Below are positions 23,978 through 35,200 of a stretch of 64,000 bases of DNA, piece after piece. Numbering within the stretch: the first letter of the stretch is position 1; each line of letters starts with the position of its first letter. The notes under the pieces were generated by a model. The model saw nothing but the letters and a program-made list of their open reading frames with translations. It was not told the origin of the DNA and did no database searches. The translations under genes were made by a program, and so were the position numbers. This DNA comes from Owenia fusiformis (lineage: Eukaryota; Annelida; Polychaeta; Sabellida; Oweniidae): the NCBI GenBank assembly GCA_903813345.2, contig CAIIXF020000012.1, positions 34,730,572 through 34,794,571 of the forward strand. The letters run 5' to 3'.

Positions 23978-25399
23978 TGGGCAGGTGTCGTTCGGGTTCC
24001 TAAAGTCGAGATAATTCCACTGGTTTGTATCAGTTTATTGCTGAATCGAATAAGTCTACAAATAATTGAAATGATAAAAAATTAATTTATTAAATACTGC
24101 ATTAGTGGTATTCGATCCGAGTGCTTAATTTGCCGAATGGTCAGATAATTCATTTTCCTAATTTTGATTTTTCTAATGTCAAGAAACTTTTCATTGAATT
24201 ATGAAGATGATATTTCCCACATTTAATTTTCCAAACCTGACAAAAATTAGGCAATAGGCACATAAGATGATTATGCAAAATAACCACTTACAGTAGGATT
24301 TTGACGATGTTAATTATATGGAATTAAATAAATTTTAATTATCCAGTAATCCAGTGTGCATTTCAATTAACAGCAATATCAAGGCCATATTTAGTGTAAA
24401 TTGAGAGAAAATGTTAGAACTTTTCAATGGCATGTGAAATAAAATGTGAATAAACAAGAAAATTTTAATAAAGTTTAGCTTTTTTGAATTCAGAACTCAA
24501 GATTCTAAGATTTATACCCATAACAGGGTTTTTAAGCTTTTGACCTAACTTAGTTTTAGAAATATTACTTACCATATCAAACAACTCAGCTGACGGAAGA
24601 CGACTTCTTCGACAGCGAAAGGTTTGTATTAAATACAGTTGCTATCATAAAAATTCTAAGCTTGAGAGTTTAAATGCCGAAATCACCAAAACAAAAGTTG
24701 AGCTGTTTTGGTATTTTATTTGAATGCTTAAAAACTCTAATTGTTGACAATTGTCTTTGTGTACGATAGAAATTGTTGAATTCCTTTCACATTTTTAGCT
24801 GTTAGCGCAATATTTAAAAAAAATTACTTATGTGTTGTAATGATACTTATTACATGTAGAACTGATTCGTTTAGTCAACGGCACACTCGTATGCGAATGA
24901 ACATTTGTATATAATTCTGGACTATATTCTGCATTGTTTACGGTTGTAGGTAAAACTAATCCTAATAATGCATCCAAAAATATATCATTGCCTCTAAAAT
25001 TGCACTCAAATCATTATTACGTATGAGCTGGAGTGGTTTTATGATAATCATACACTGATTATAATCAGTGAACAGGAATCGTTAGAGATATTGCCGAACT
25101 CATCAATGCAACTACTCTCTATACACAAAATGTTATTTACTCAAAATCATACATTGCATTAAAGTTGTCGTAAAAGAAGGTCAAATGACAGTAAATACCA
25201 TATCTTATTGGATACAGTTTATTTTGAATCGCAATATGACAAAAAAATCGCCAAACAACAATTCTCGAGACATAATCAATCAAGGACAACATAGGCAAAG
25301 CCTGGGGGAGGGGTGCGATGGGTGTGAGAAAATAACCATAACCATAACCAATAAAAATTAAAATCATGAGAAAGAAGAAGAAAAGAGCTTTAGAATGCG
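23978..25399. other. Upstream region of the GPCR gene, no coding exon seen
   Basis: AT-rich. A strong minus-strand donor motif (GATATGGTAAGTAA) lies near 24570 and could end a non-coding first exon. No TATA box or CpG-rich promoter stands out. Confidence 0.35.
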
Positions 25400-25582
25400 T
25401 TTTATTTGAAGCTTAAAGCTCAATTTTGAAGTAAGTTGCATCAATCCTGTAAAATTCAAAATAAATCTTCTTTTTTGGCTCGTTTATGCCACAATCGCAC
25501 CCCTCGAATGAAAACCGAATTTTTTGGGCGATCGCACCCTGCCCCCCGCCCCCTGATTGAAAGCTGACTACGCCCCTGGACA
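25400..25582. repeat. Dispersed repeat family C, copy 2
   Basis: Same ordered motifs as 13793-13975 (GTTGCATCAATCCTGTAAAA, TGCCACAATCGCACCC, GGGCGATCGCACCC), ending CTACGCCCCTGGA. Same orientation as copy 1. Confidence 0.6.
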
Positions 25583-25609
25583 TGAGTATACAATAAATAG
25601 AGGGCTATC

Positions 25610-25960
25610 GTTCCTACTCGAAACATGGACAATCAGGGACAATCAAGGCAAATCGCTCTTTCTTGAACCAAAAAAATGTTATGCACAATCAAGTAGAAAT
25701 AGTCTAAGTTCAAGTACAATTATTCAAGCATAGTCAATTAAACATAGTACTCTCTTGAGGCAAAATCAGTCAAACACAATCAATAATTATCGTTTTCATA
25801 GCTAAATCAATCAAAAGCAAACATGAACTATCATTCATTCACGAGGCACAATTAATCAAGCACAATCAAGGAATATCGTTCATTCATAAAGCACAATCAG
25901 GGACTAGAATAAGTCAAGCACAATTAATGACCATAACTCTTTTCCTGGCAAAAGCAAGAT
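25610..25960. repeat. Degenerate CAATCAAGG-type tandem repeat
   Basis: Loose ~60-70-bp units built from (C)ACAATCAAGG, TCGTTCATTCAT and GGCACAATTAATCAAG. Matching sequence resumes at about 26905-26990 on the far side of the LINE fragment, so the LINE inserted into this array. Confidence 0.55.
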
Positions 25961-25964
25961 TCAA

Positions 25965-26905
25965 GATTTTATTGTGTTTCAAACCAAACACTTGGTTTCC
26001 TCACAAAATCAATTACAAGACATTTACATATAATTATACAGTTAAAAAAACAACATGCATTATTTCACAAATACCATCATACAATCTTTCCTTTTTCAAA
26101 TAGCTCCCGACGCTGATTAAAAAGTTTATTTATAAAATGTATCAATTCGTTAACAATTTCAAAATCATCAGAAGTCATCAAAAAGTTATATTTTTCTTCA
26201 TCCGACATATTATCAAATGTATCAATAAAACTTAGTTTATTAAAAAATTCAAATCTACATTTTTTATAGCCATCACACACAAGAAGAAAATGTTTTTCAT
26301 CCTCTACTTCCCCCTTATTGCAAATCTGACAAGTTCTTTCATTTATTTCAAGTCGATGCTGTTTAGTGCCATCTTTTTTCTTTTTCTCGTGTCTCCCTGT
26401 TTCAATTCTTAAATTATGGTTTGCTAATCTAAACCTGGCCATTTTAAAAATTAACATTTTGTTCACGCTTAATGTTAAATATCTTTCAAGATTGTAATCA
26501 ATTTTTATATAATTTCCAAGTTTTCTATTTTCCCTTATGGCTCTATCATTAAGTTCTATATATTTTCTTTGCATTTCAAGTTTAATTGCTTTTAGTAATC
26601 GTTTTATTCCAAACGTACTCCCATTTTCAAAGACATGTTGAAAATGAAAGTACTTTAATATGCATTCCATATGTTTGACATATATGTTATTTTTATCCCG
26701 AAATGATATATTTATTAAGCTATCCGCGTTTGTTTGATGCACACATTTCAACCAATATTTTATGGAATATATAAGTGAGTCTATAGCTAATGGAAATCTT
26801 CCTAAATCTTTTTTGACGGCATAACTTGACACTTGAAGTATATTTGTTAACCCCTAAAAGGAATTTGCAAAATTTATTGTGTATTTTTTCAGGAATAAAG
26901 CAATC
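25965..26905 (-). mobile_element. 5'-truncated LINE: reverse-transcriptase ORF C-terminus
   Basis: Minus-strand reading includes NKFCKFLLGVNKYTSS, then DLGRFPLAIDSLIYSIKYWL, and a zinc-knuckle-like tail RTCQICNKGEVEDEKHFLLV followed by C. This is the C-terminal region found after the reverse transcriptase in CR1/L2-like non-LTR retrotransposons. The ORF is broken by a frameshift near 26830, so it spans two frames (26959-26830, then 26832-26077). It lacks the RT and endonuclease. The 3' end is near 25965, after AATAAAATCTTGAATCTTGC. Confidence 0.8.
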
Positions 26906-26989
26906 CTCGACAATCAAGGACTCACGTTCTTTCTTAAGACATGGACAATCAAGTAACAATCATATTTTCATAATGCACAAGTACAACCA

Positions 26990-27625
26990 ATAATATATTC
27001 ATATATCATCATGAAAACATTTTCTCATCGCCAAACCTGTGCATCATTTGGGCACCACTTACTGCTAGTCGTGCGAGCCTCCAGCCTCAGTGACAAATTG
27101 ACTTGTAAATACGCCTTTAAAATTCAACCTGATCTGATTCTTTAAAACAATATTTCTTTTCTACTTGCCACGGTTTTATTCATTTTTGTAGCGGTCAGTA
27201 TGGAGTCTTGGGTCATATTCAGCGGGGATCAACTGGAAACAAAGACATGATGTCTTCGGTTGTCATATTTTAGTGAAATGCACGCATAATATCAGGGCCA
27301 ATTGGATCCCCGCTTGAACCTGCCATTGGATGAATACAAACATGCGAAATCAATTAAGACATCGGGGAAAGTCACCGGCGCCCGGTTGATTTATAAATCG
27401 GCCGATGACTACTCATCGGCAGGCGCCCGGCGCATATGTGAACTGGGCATTAGTCACTGAACTATACACATACAATATTAAAAAAATGTATTTCTGTATT
27501 CTTTTATTATGTAGTATTGATATTTTGTAAAACATTTACATGTCTTAATCGCGTAACTTTACCTTATTTATTAATAATTACCTTATTATTAATGGCCGGG
27601 ATAAATCAACTTCTTTAAATGTTAA
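26990..27625. other. Intergenic, with a GC-rich hairpin at 27375-27432
   Basis: Mostly featureless. GCCGATGACTACTCATCGGC (27401-27420) forms an 8-bp stem with a 4-nt loop, nested within CCGGCGCCCGG-like outer arms. Its function is unknown. Confidence 0.4.
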
Positions 27626-27762
27626 AACATTTCTGATCCTATGATACTGGTATAGCAGGTACAGTTTCAAAAGTATACATATAGATCCTATTATACTTGT
27701 ATAGCAGGTACAGTTATAAAAGTATACATAATGATCCTATGATATTGGTATAGCAGGAACAG

Positions 27763-27852
27763 TTACAAAAGTATACATATTGATCCTATGATACAAACGA
27801 TGATGTACAACACGAGTGCAATGCGATCAAGCATCAATGCAGCTTCGTACCA
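27763..27852 (-). pseudogene. Extra M4 mini-exon inside the satellite, copy 1
   Basis: After a possible acceptor (GTCACATTTCAG) the minus strand encodes [20 protein letters not shown], then IIGSICILL and stop, 29 residues in one open frame. It starts in phase 0, like the end of the M3 exon, so it could splice in frame. Sequence upstream of TGG is unrelated to the real exon 10. Confidence 0.65.
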
Positions 27853-30800
27853 CTGAAATGTGACAGTTTGGACCATGATTCCATTGGTATAGAAGGTACG
27901 GTTACAAAAGTATACATATAGATCCTATGATACTGGTATAGCAGGTACAGTTAGAAAGGTATACATATTGATCCTATGATACTGGTATAGCAGGAACAGT
28001 TACAGAAGTATTCTTATTGATCCTATGATATTGGTATAGCAGGAACAGTTACAAAAGTATTCTTATTGATCCTATGATACTGGTATAGCAGGAACAGTTA
28101 CAAAAGTATTCTTATTGAACCTATGATATTGGTATAGCAGGAACAGTTACAAAAGAATTCTTATTGATCCTATGATACTGGTATAGCAGGTACAGTTACA
28201 AAAGTATACATATTGATCCTATGATACTGGTATAGCAGGAACAGTTACAAAAGTATACATATAGATCCTATGATACTGGTATAGCAGGAACAGTTACAAA
28301 AGTATACATATTGATCCTATGATACTGGTATAGCAGGTACAGTTACAAAAGTATACATATTGATCCTATGATACTGGTATAGCAGGTACAGTTACAAAAG
28401 TATACATATTGATCCTATGATATTGGTATAGCAGGTACAGTTACAAAAGTATACATATAGATCCTATGATACTGGTATAGCAGGTACAGTTAGAAAGGTA
28501 TACATATTGATCCTATGATATTGGTATAGTAGGTACAGTTACAAAAGTATACATATTGATCCTATGATATTGGTATAGCAGGTACAGTTACAAAAGTATA
28601 CATATTGATCCTATGATACTGGTATAGCAGGTACAGTTAGAAAGGTATACATATTGATCCTATGATATTGGTATAGCAGGTACAGTTACAAAAGTATACA
28701 TATTGATCCTATGATACTGGTATAGCAGGTACAGTTAGAAATGTATACATATTGATCCTATGATACTGGTATAGCAGGTACAGTTAGAAAGGTATACATA
28801 TTGATCCTATGATACTGGTATAGCAGGAACAGTTACAGAAGTATTCTTATTGATCCTATGATATTGGTATAGCAGGAACAGTTACAAAAGTATTCTTATT
28901 GATCCTATGATACTGGTATAGCAGGTACAGTTACAAAAGTATACATATTGATCCTATGATACTGGTATAGCAGGAACAGTTAGAAAGGTATACATATTGA
29001 TCCTATGATACTGGTATAGCAGGTACAGTTAGAAAGGTATACATATTGATCCTATGATACTGGTATAGCAGGTACATTTAGAAAGGTATACATATTAATC
29101 CTATGATACTGGTATAGCAGGAACAGTTACAGAAGTATTCTTATTGATCCTATGATATTGGTATAGCAGGAACAGTTACAAAAGTATTCTTATTGATCCT
29201 ATGATACTGATATAGCAGGTACAGTTACAAAAGTATACATATTGATCCTATGATACTGGTATAGCAGGAACAGTTACAAAAGTATACATATAGATCCTAT
29301 GATACTAGTATAGCAGGAACAGTTACAAAAGTATACATATTGATCCTATGATACTGGTATAGCAGGTACAGTTACAAAAGTATACATATTGATCCTATGA
29401 TACTGGTAAACCAGGTACAGTTACAAAAGTATACATATAGATCCTATGATACTGGTATAGCAGGTACAGTTACAAAAGTATACATATTGATCCTATGATA
29501 TTGGTATAGCAGGTACAGTTACAAAAGTATACATATAGATCCTATGATATTGGTATAGCAGGTACAGTTAGAAAGGTATACATATTGATCCTATGATACT
29601 GGTATAGCAGGAACAGTTACAAAAGTATACATATAGATCCTATGATACTGGTATAGCAGGAACAGTTACAAAAGTATACATATTGATCCTATGATACTGG
29701 TATAGCAGGTACAGTTAGAAAGGTATACATATTGATCCTATGATACTGGTATAGCAGGTACAGTTACAAAAGTATACATAATGATCCTATGATACCGGTA
29801 TAGCAGGTACAGTTACAAAAGTATACATAATGATCCTATGATACTGGTATAGAAGGTACGGTTACAAAAGTATACATATTGATCCTATGATACTGGTATA
29901 GCAGGTACAGTTAGAAAAGTATACATATTGATCCTATGATACTGGTATAGCAGGAACAGTTACAAAAGTATACATATAGATCCTACGATACTGGTATAGC
30001 AGGAACAGTTACAAAAGTATACATTTTGATCCTATGATACTGGTATAGCAGGTACAATTAGAAAGGTATACATATTGATCCTATGATACTGGTATAGCAG
30101 GTACAGTTACAAAAGTATACATAATGATCCTATGATACCGGTATAGCAGGTACAGTTACAAAAGTATACATAATGATCCTATGATACTGGTATAGAAGGT
30201 ACGGTTACAACAGTATACATATTGATCCTATGATACTGGTATAGCAGGTACAGTTAGAAAGGTATACATATTGATCCTATGATACTGGTATAGTAGGTAC
30301 AGTTACAAAAGTATACATATTGATCCTTTGATACTGGTATAGCAGGTACAGTTACAAAAGTATACATATTGATCCTATGATACTGGTATAGCAGGTACAG
30401 TTAGAAAGGTATACATATTGATCCTATGATACTGGTATAGCAGGTACAGTTACAAAAGTATACATATTGATCCTATGATACTGGTATAGCAGGAACAGTT
30501 ACAAAAGTATACATATAGATCCTATGATACTGGTATAGCAGGAACAGTTACAAAAGTATACATATTGATCCTATGATACTGGTATAGCAGGTACAGTTAC
30601 AAAAGTATACATATTGATCCTATGATACTGGTATACCAGGTACAGTTACAAAAGTATACATATAGATCCTATAATACTGGTATAGCAGGTACAGTTACAA
30701 AAGTATACATATTGATCCTATGATATTGGTATAGCAGGTACATTTACAAAAGTATACATATAGATCCTATGATACTGGTATAGCAGGTACAGTTAGAAAG

Positions 30801-31282
30801 GTATACATATTGATCCTATGATACTGGTATAGCAGGTACAGTTAGAAAGGTATACATATTGATCCTATGATACTGGTATAGCAGGAACAGTTACAAAAGT
30901 ATACATATATATCCTATGATACTGGTATAGCAGGTACAGTTACAAAAGTATACATATTGATCCTATGATACTGGTATAGCAGGAACAGTTACAAAAGTAT
31001 ACATATATATCCTATGATACTGGTATAGCAGGTACAGTTAGAAATGTATACATATTGATCCTATGATACTGGTATAGCAGGTACAGTTACAAAAGTATAC
31101 ATATAGATCCTATGATACTGGTATAGCAGGAACAGTTTCAAAAGTATACATATAGATCCTATTATACTTGTATAGCAGGTACAGTTATAAAAGTATACAT
31201 AATGATCCTATGATACCGGTATAGCAGGTACAGTTACAAAAGTATACATATTGATCCTATGATATTGGTATAGCAGGAACAG

Positions 31283-31372
31283 TTACAAAAGTATACATAT
31301 TGATCCTATGATACAAACGATGATGTACAACACGAGTGCAATGCGATCAAGCATCAATGCAGCTTCGTACCA
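31283..31372 (-). pseudogene. Extra M4 mini-exon inside the satellite, copy 2
   Basis: Near-identical to 27763-27852, with the same acceptor, frame and stop. The flanking 49-bp units also match (27630-27900 versus about 31120-31420), so a block of about 3.5 kb of the array was probably duplicated. Confidence 0.65.
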
Positions 31373-31867
31373 CTGAAATGTGACAGTTTGGACCATGCTT
31401 CCATTGGTATAGAAGGTACAGTTAGAAAGTATACATATAGATCCTATGATACTGGTATAGCAGGTACAGTTACAAAAGTATACATATAGATCCTATGAAA
31501 CTGGTATAGCAGGTACAGTTACAAAAGTATACATATTGATCCTATGATATTGGTATAGCAGGTACAGATACAAAAGTATACATATAGATCCTATGATACT
31601 TGTATAGCAGGTACATTTACAAAAGTATACATATTGATCCTATGATACTGGTATAGCAGGAACAGTTACAAAAGTATACATATAGATCCTATAATACTGG
31701 TATAGCAGGAACAGTTACAAAAGTATACAATGTCATGTTGATCCTATGATATTGGTATAGCAGGTACAGTTACAAAAGTATACATATAGATCCTATGATA
31801 CTGGTATAGCAGGAACAGTTACAGAAGTATACATAAAGATCATATGATATTGGTATAGCAGGTACAG

Positions 31868-32206
31868 TTACAAAAGTATACATATTGATCCTATAATACA
31901 AACGATGATGTACAAAATGAGTGCAATGCGATCCAGCATCAATGCAGCTTTGTACCACTCGTCCTGGTTAACTTGCGCAGGTGATGGACGAGGGTCTTGA
32001 TTGGAGCTCTTCAAATATCTCAAGATCTCGGTCAAGGTTTTATCAAGCTTGTTCGTGTTCAGATCGGTCATTTCATCGGTGTCATTATTTCTGACAATAT
32101 TTGACGTGAGCTGAGCTTCGTCGTCGTCTCTGTGTTCAAAGTGGACCAGTGGTGAGTACCTTTCTTCTCGAACGCAACACAGAGAACCCAGCTTACCGTG
32201 AACAAG
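31868..32206 (-). CDS. nAChR exon 10: M3-M4 loop, M4, stop
   Basis: Residues 349-460, phase 0. Starts [15 protein letters not shown], includes the amphipathic helix before M4 ([13 protein letters not shown]) and M4 ([20 protein letters not shown]), with TAA at 31868-31870. The last 27 nt are the seed of the 49-bp satellite. Confidence 0.93.
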   Translation of the reverse strand, partial: LVHGKLGSLCCVREERYSPLVHFEHRDDDEAQLTSNIVRNNDTDEMTDLNTNKLDKTLTEILRYLKSSNQDPRPSPAQVNQDEWYKAALMLDRIALILYIIVCIIGSICILL

Positions 32207-35200
32207 CTAAAATACATCAAGAAACTTTCTATTTCTCTATATCATAATATATGTGTGCGGTAAATATTTGATGTTTGTAAATGACATGTCAAGGCAGAGG
32301 ATCCCCTTTTGTTTGTTTATTTTCGTTGAGTGCTCATTGCATGTATTTTTAGAATGAGGAATATTCCCCGGGAATATCTCTAGGTGGATCCTCGATCCAT
32401 GATCAACTACATTTTATATTGCCCCCCTCCCTCTTGCCTCAAAGTTACTGAATAGTTGGTGATTTTTCAAAATTTATTTTTATATAACAACCAAGAAGTG
32501 TTAAAGGAAATATATTTTTGGGACTGGCATTTTGGTATTGGTGCCTGTAAAAATACCTATTTAGAGTAAAACAAAGTGAACATCCACGGAGCCACAAAAA
32601 TGTGTTCACTAAAGGTAGGTGTTCACTACAGTCTTTTCATTTGTTTATTCATTTATAAAGGATTCGGTGGAGTACGTGCTCAGATGGGGTATTCTCTATA
32701 AAAGGTGTTCATTAGAGGTAGGTGTTCACTACAGTGTGCTCATTTGTTTATTCATTTATAAAGGATTCGGTGGAGTACGTGCTCAGATGGGGTGTTCACT
32801 ATAAAAGGTATTCACTAGAGATAGGTGTTCACGAAGATAGGTTTAACTGTATAATTATTCTGTACATAATTCTAAACATACCGACTTGAGCCAGTTTGGT
32901 GCACTTCCCCTTCTTGGACCTCTGACGCACATGTTCAATACAAACATTGATATAATGATGGATAGGACTACCATAACCAGGTTGAAGCAATAATATGCAC
33001 CTGAAATACAATTCAGATATACAGGGTGGTACACATGTTCAATACAAACATTGAGATAATGATGGATAGGACTACCATAACCAGGTTGAAGCAATAGTAA
33101 GCACCCGAAGTACAATTCAGATATACAGGGAGGTACACATGTTCAATACAAACAGAGAAGAGAATTGACCCTTATTTTAGAGGATTGGCCCATGATTTAA
33201 AAGATACTTTAGAGATTGACCCATGATTTAGAGGATTTACCCATATTTAAAAGGATTGACCCATGATTTACCCATACGTTAGAGAATTATTACCTATCAT
33301 AGGGACCTGTGTCAGTTCAGTTGGAAGATAATTCTCAAGCATGAGCAGCATAAACACATAGGCAAGGACTATCCCGATACCTACAAAATAAAAAAACACA
33401 TCATATACAAGGTTGTAGCCAGCAATAAGAAAGCCAGTTATATGTTTTACCTACATAATGAATATTCTTATACATGTACATGGATGAAGCTAGCTCTCTA
33501 TGAAGAAGGTATACATTTTATACCTTAAAAACGTTGACCTACTCATGATTTTTGGACACCCAGTAAGCTTATGGTCGAATGATATTAAGTAATTTCCAAT
33601 TTCATGGGGTTATTGATCAGTGATTTTCTAATAAAAGGTGGACATTGGATTAACATTATAGGATGATTACCCACCAAGATTCACTAAATATAATGATTAC
33701 CTACCTAGATTCACTTTCTCTCCAGACTCTGGTGGGAGTACAAAAAGGAACATGGTCAGAATACACAGCATGATGACGGGGAACAAGAACATGTATCTGT
33801 GGTAGACGGACACTCTCTGAAAATACAAAACCAAACTTTACAGAGAGATGATGTGACTAAGAGTGTAAATGGTGTGAAATAACCAAGAAAATGGTATGAA
33901 ATTAGCAAGGAATATGGTGTGAAATAAGTAAAAATAGTATGAAATAAGCATGGAAATCAGGTGAAATAAGTATGGAAATGATAAGAAATAAGTAAAAAAA
34001 ATTGGTAAAATGAACAAGAAAACGGTGTGAAATAAGCATAGGAATTGTGTGTAATAAATATAGTCAAGTAATGTTGTGAAATAGAAATGGAAATGGTGTG
34101 AAATAACCAAGAAAATGGTATGAAATTAGCAAGGGAAATTGTGTCAAATAAGTAAAACAATGTGTGAAATAAGCATGGAAATCGGGTGAAATAAGTATGG
34201 AAATAATAAGAAATAAGTCAAAAAAGTTGTAACATTAACAAGAAAACAGTGTGAAATAAGCATAGGAATTGTGTGAAATGAAAATGGAAATGGTGTGAAA
34301 TATGTCATATATCAAACAATTTTGTGAAATGAGCAAGAAAATGGTGTGAAATCAGTATGCAGATCTCGTGAAATAAGCATGATGCAATTTTCACTCATTA
34401 ACATGAATATTATTAAATGAGATTTTTGCAATGAGATCCAGGGTTTAAAGTCGTTTTGCATGCATGCCAATCAGTGAAAAACAATGAGAATATAGCATCT
34501 TTTCAAAGTGTGATAACAATGTAAAAGTCCCATTAATTCTTACCTTTAGACCAATTGTGTATGTAACATCAGGGTATGGTTCCTTACAACAAGCGTAGTA
34601 TTTAACATTCTTCTTGGCTTCCCATGATGTCACATCCCATTCTCCAGACAGGATATACGTAGAAGATACCTCTGCGGAATTGTACGAAGATGGCTGCAGA
34701 AAACAAATATTATTCGTTTTTGATTTCTATTAAAGGAAAAAGATCAAGCTTTTATTACATGACCAAAATCAATGAGCCAAAGAAGTCTTTGTTAGAGTAC
34801 AGGGAGGCAATGGCGTCCATGTATGTAATTGTCGGACTGCATATACTGAGTGTCTGATATACCGAATTATCTACATGGATGAACTCCTCCCCCCCCCCCT
34901 GTCCTATGATGGGTAGAAAAGAATATGAGGTCATATATTTGCTATGAATCAGAGTCAAGGCCTTTGTCTCAAAGCAATCTAAGTGAGAAATCTGCATCTT
35001 GCCTTCCATCTTATGTCTTACTTATATCTTGGACGATTGATTAAATGTGTTTAATATTTCAAATCAGCTACCCTTACCCTTCGACTATTATAAATCAATC
35101 TTATGAATCTCAAATGAATCTTTCTTGGCCTTACATGGAAGTTTAAATGTGAAATGAAAGTCATAGAGGGAAAATGCTAGAATTCAAATCACAACTTCAC

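Larger units (their letters stand above)
27630..31895 (-). repeat. 49-bp satellite, ~85 copies, derived from the receptor M4/stop exon
   Basis: Unit (plus strand): GATCCTATGATACTGGTATA, then GCAGGTACAGTTACAAAAG, then TATACATATT. On the minus strand the unit contains the codons for GSICILL and the TAA stop of the nicotinic receptor, so the array is continuous with the 3' end of its last exon (31868). Variants include GGAACAG, AGAAAGG and ATTCTTATT blocks arranged in higher-order patterns. Two ~90-bp extensions encode a whole M4 helix (27763-27852 and 31283-31372). Confidence 0.92.

Noticed and set aside
27630-31895. Possible CRISPR-like array
   Set aside because: Units are contiguous with no unique spacers and the surrounding genes are animal. 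It is a satellite derived from an exon end.
33838-34400. Exon-edge origin for the GTGTGAAATAAG minisatellite
   Set aside because: No unit resembles the end of exon 6 or the start of exon 7. It is an ordinary intronic minisatellite.
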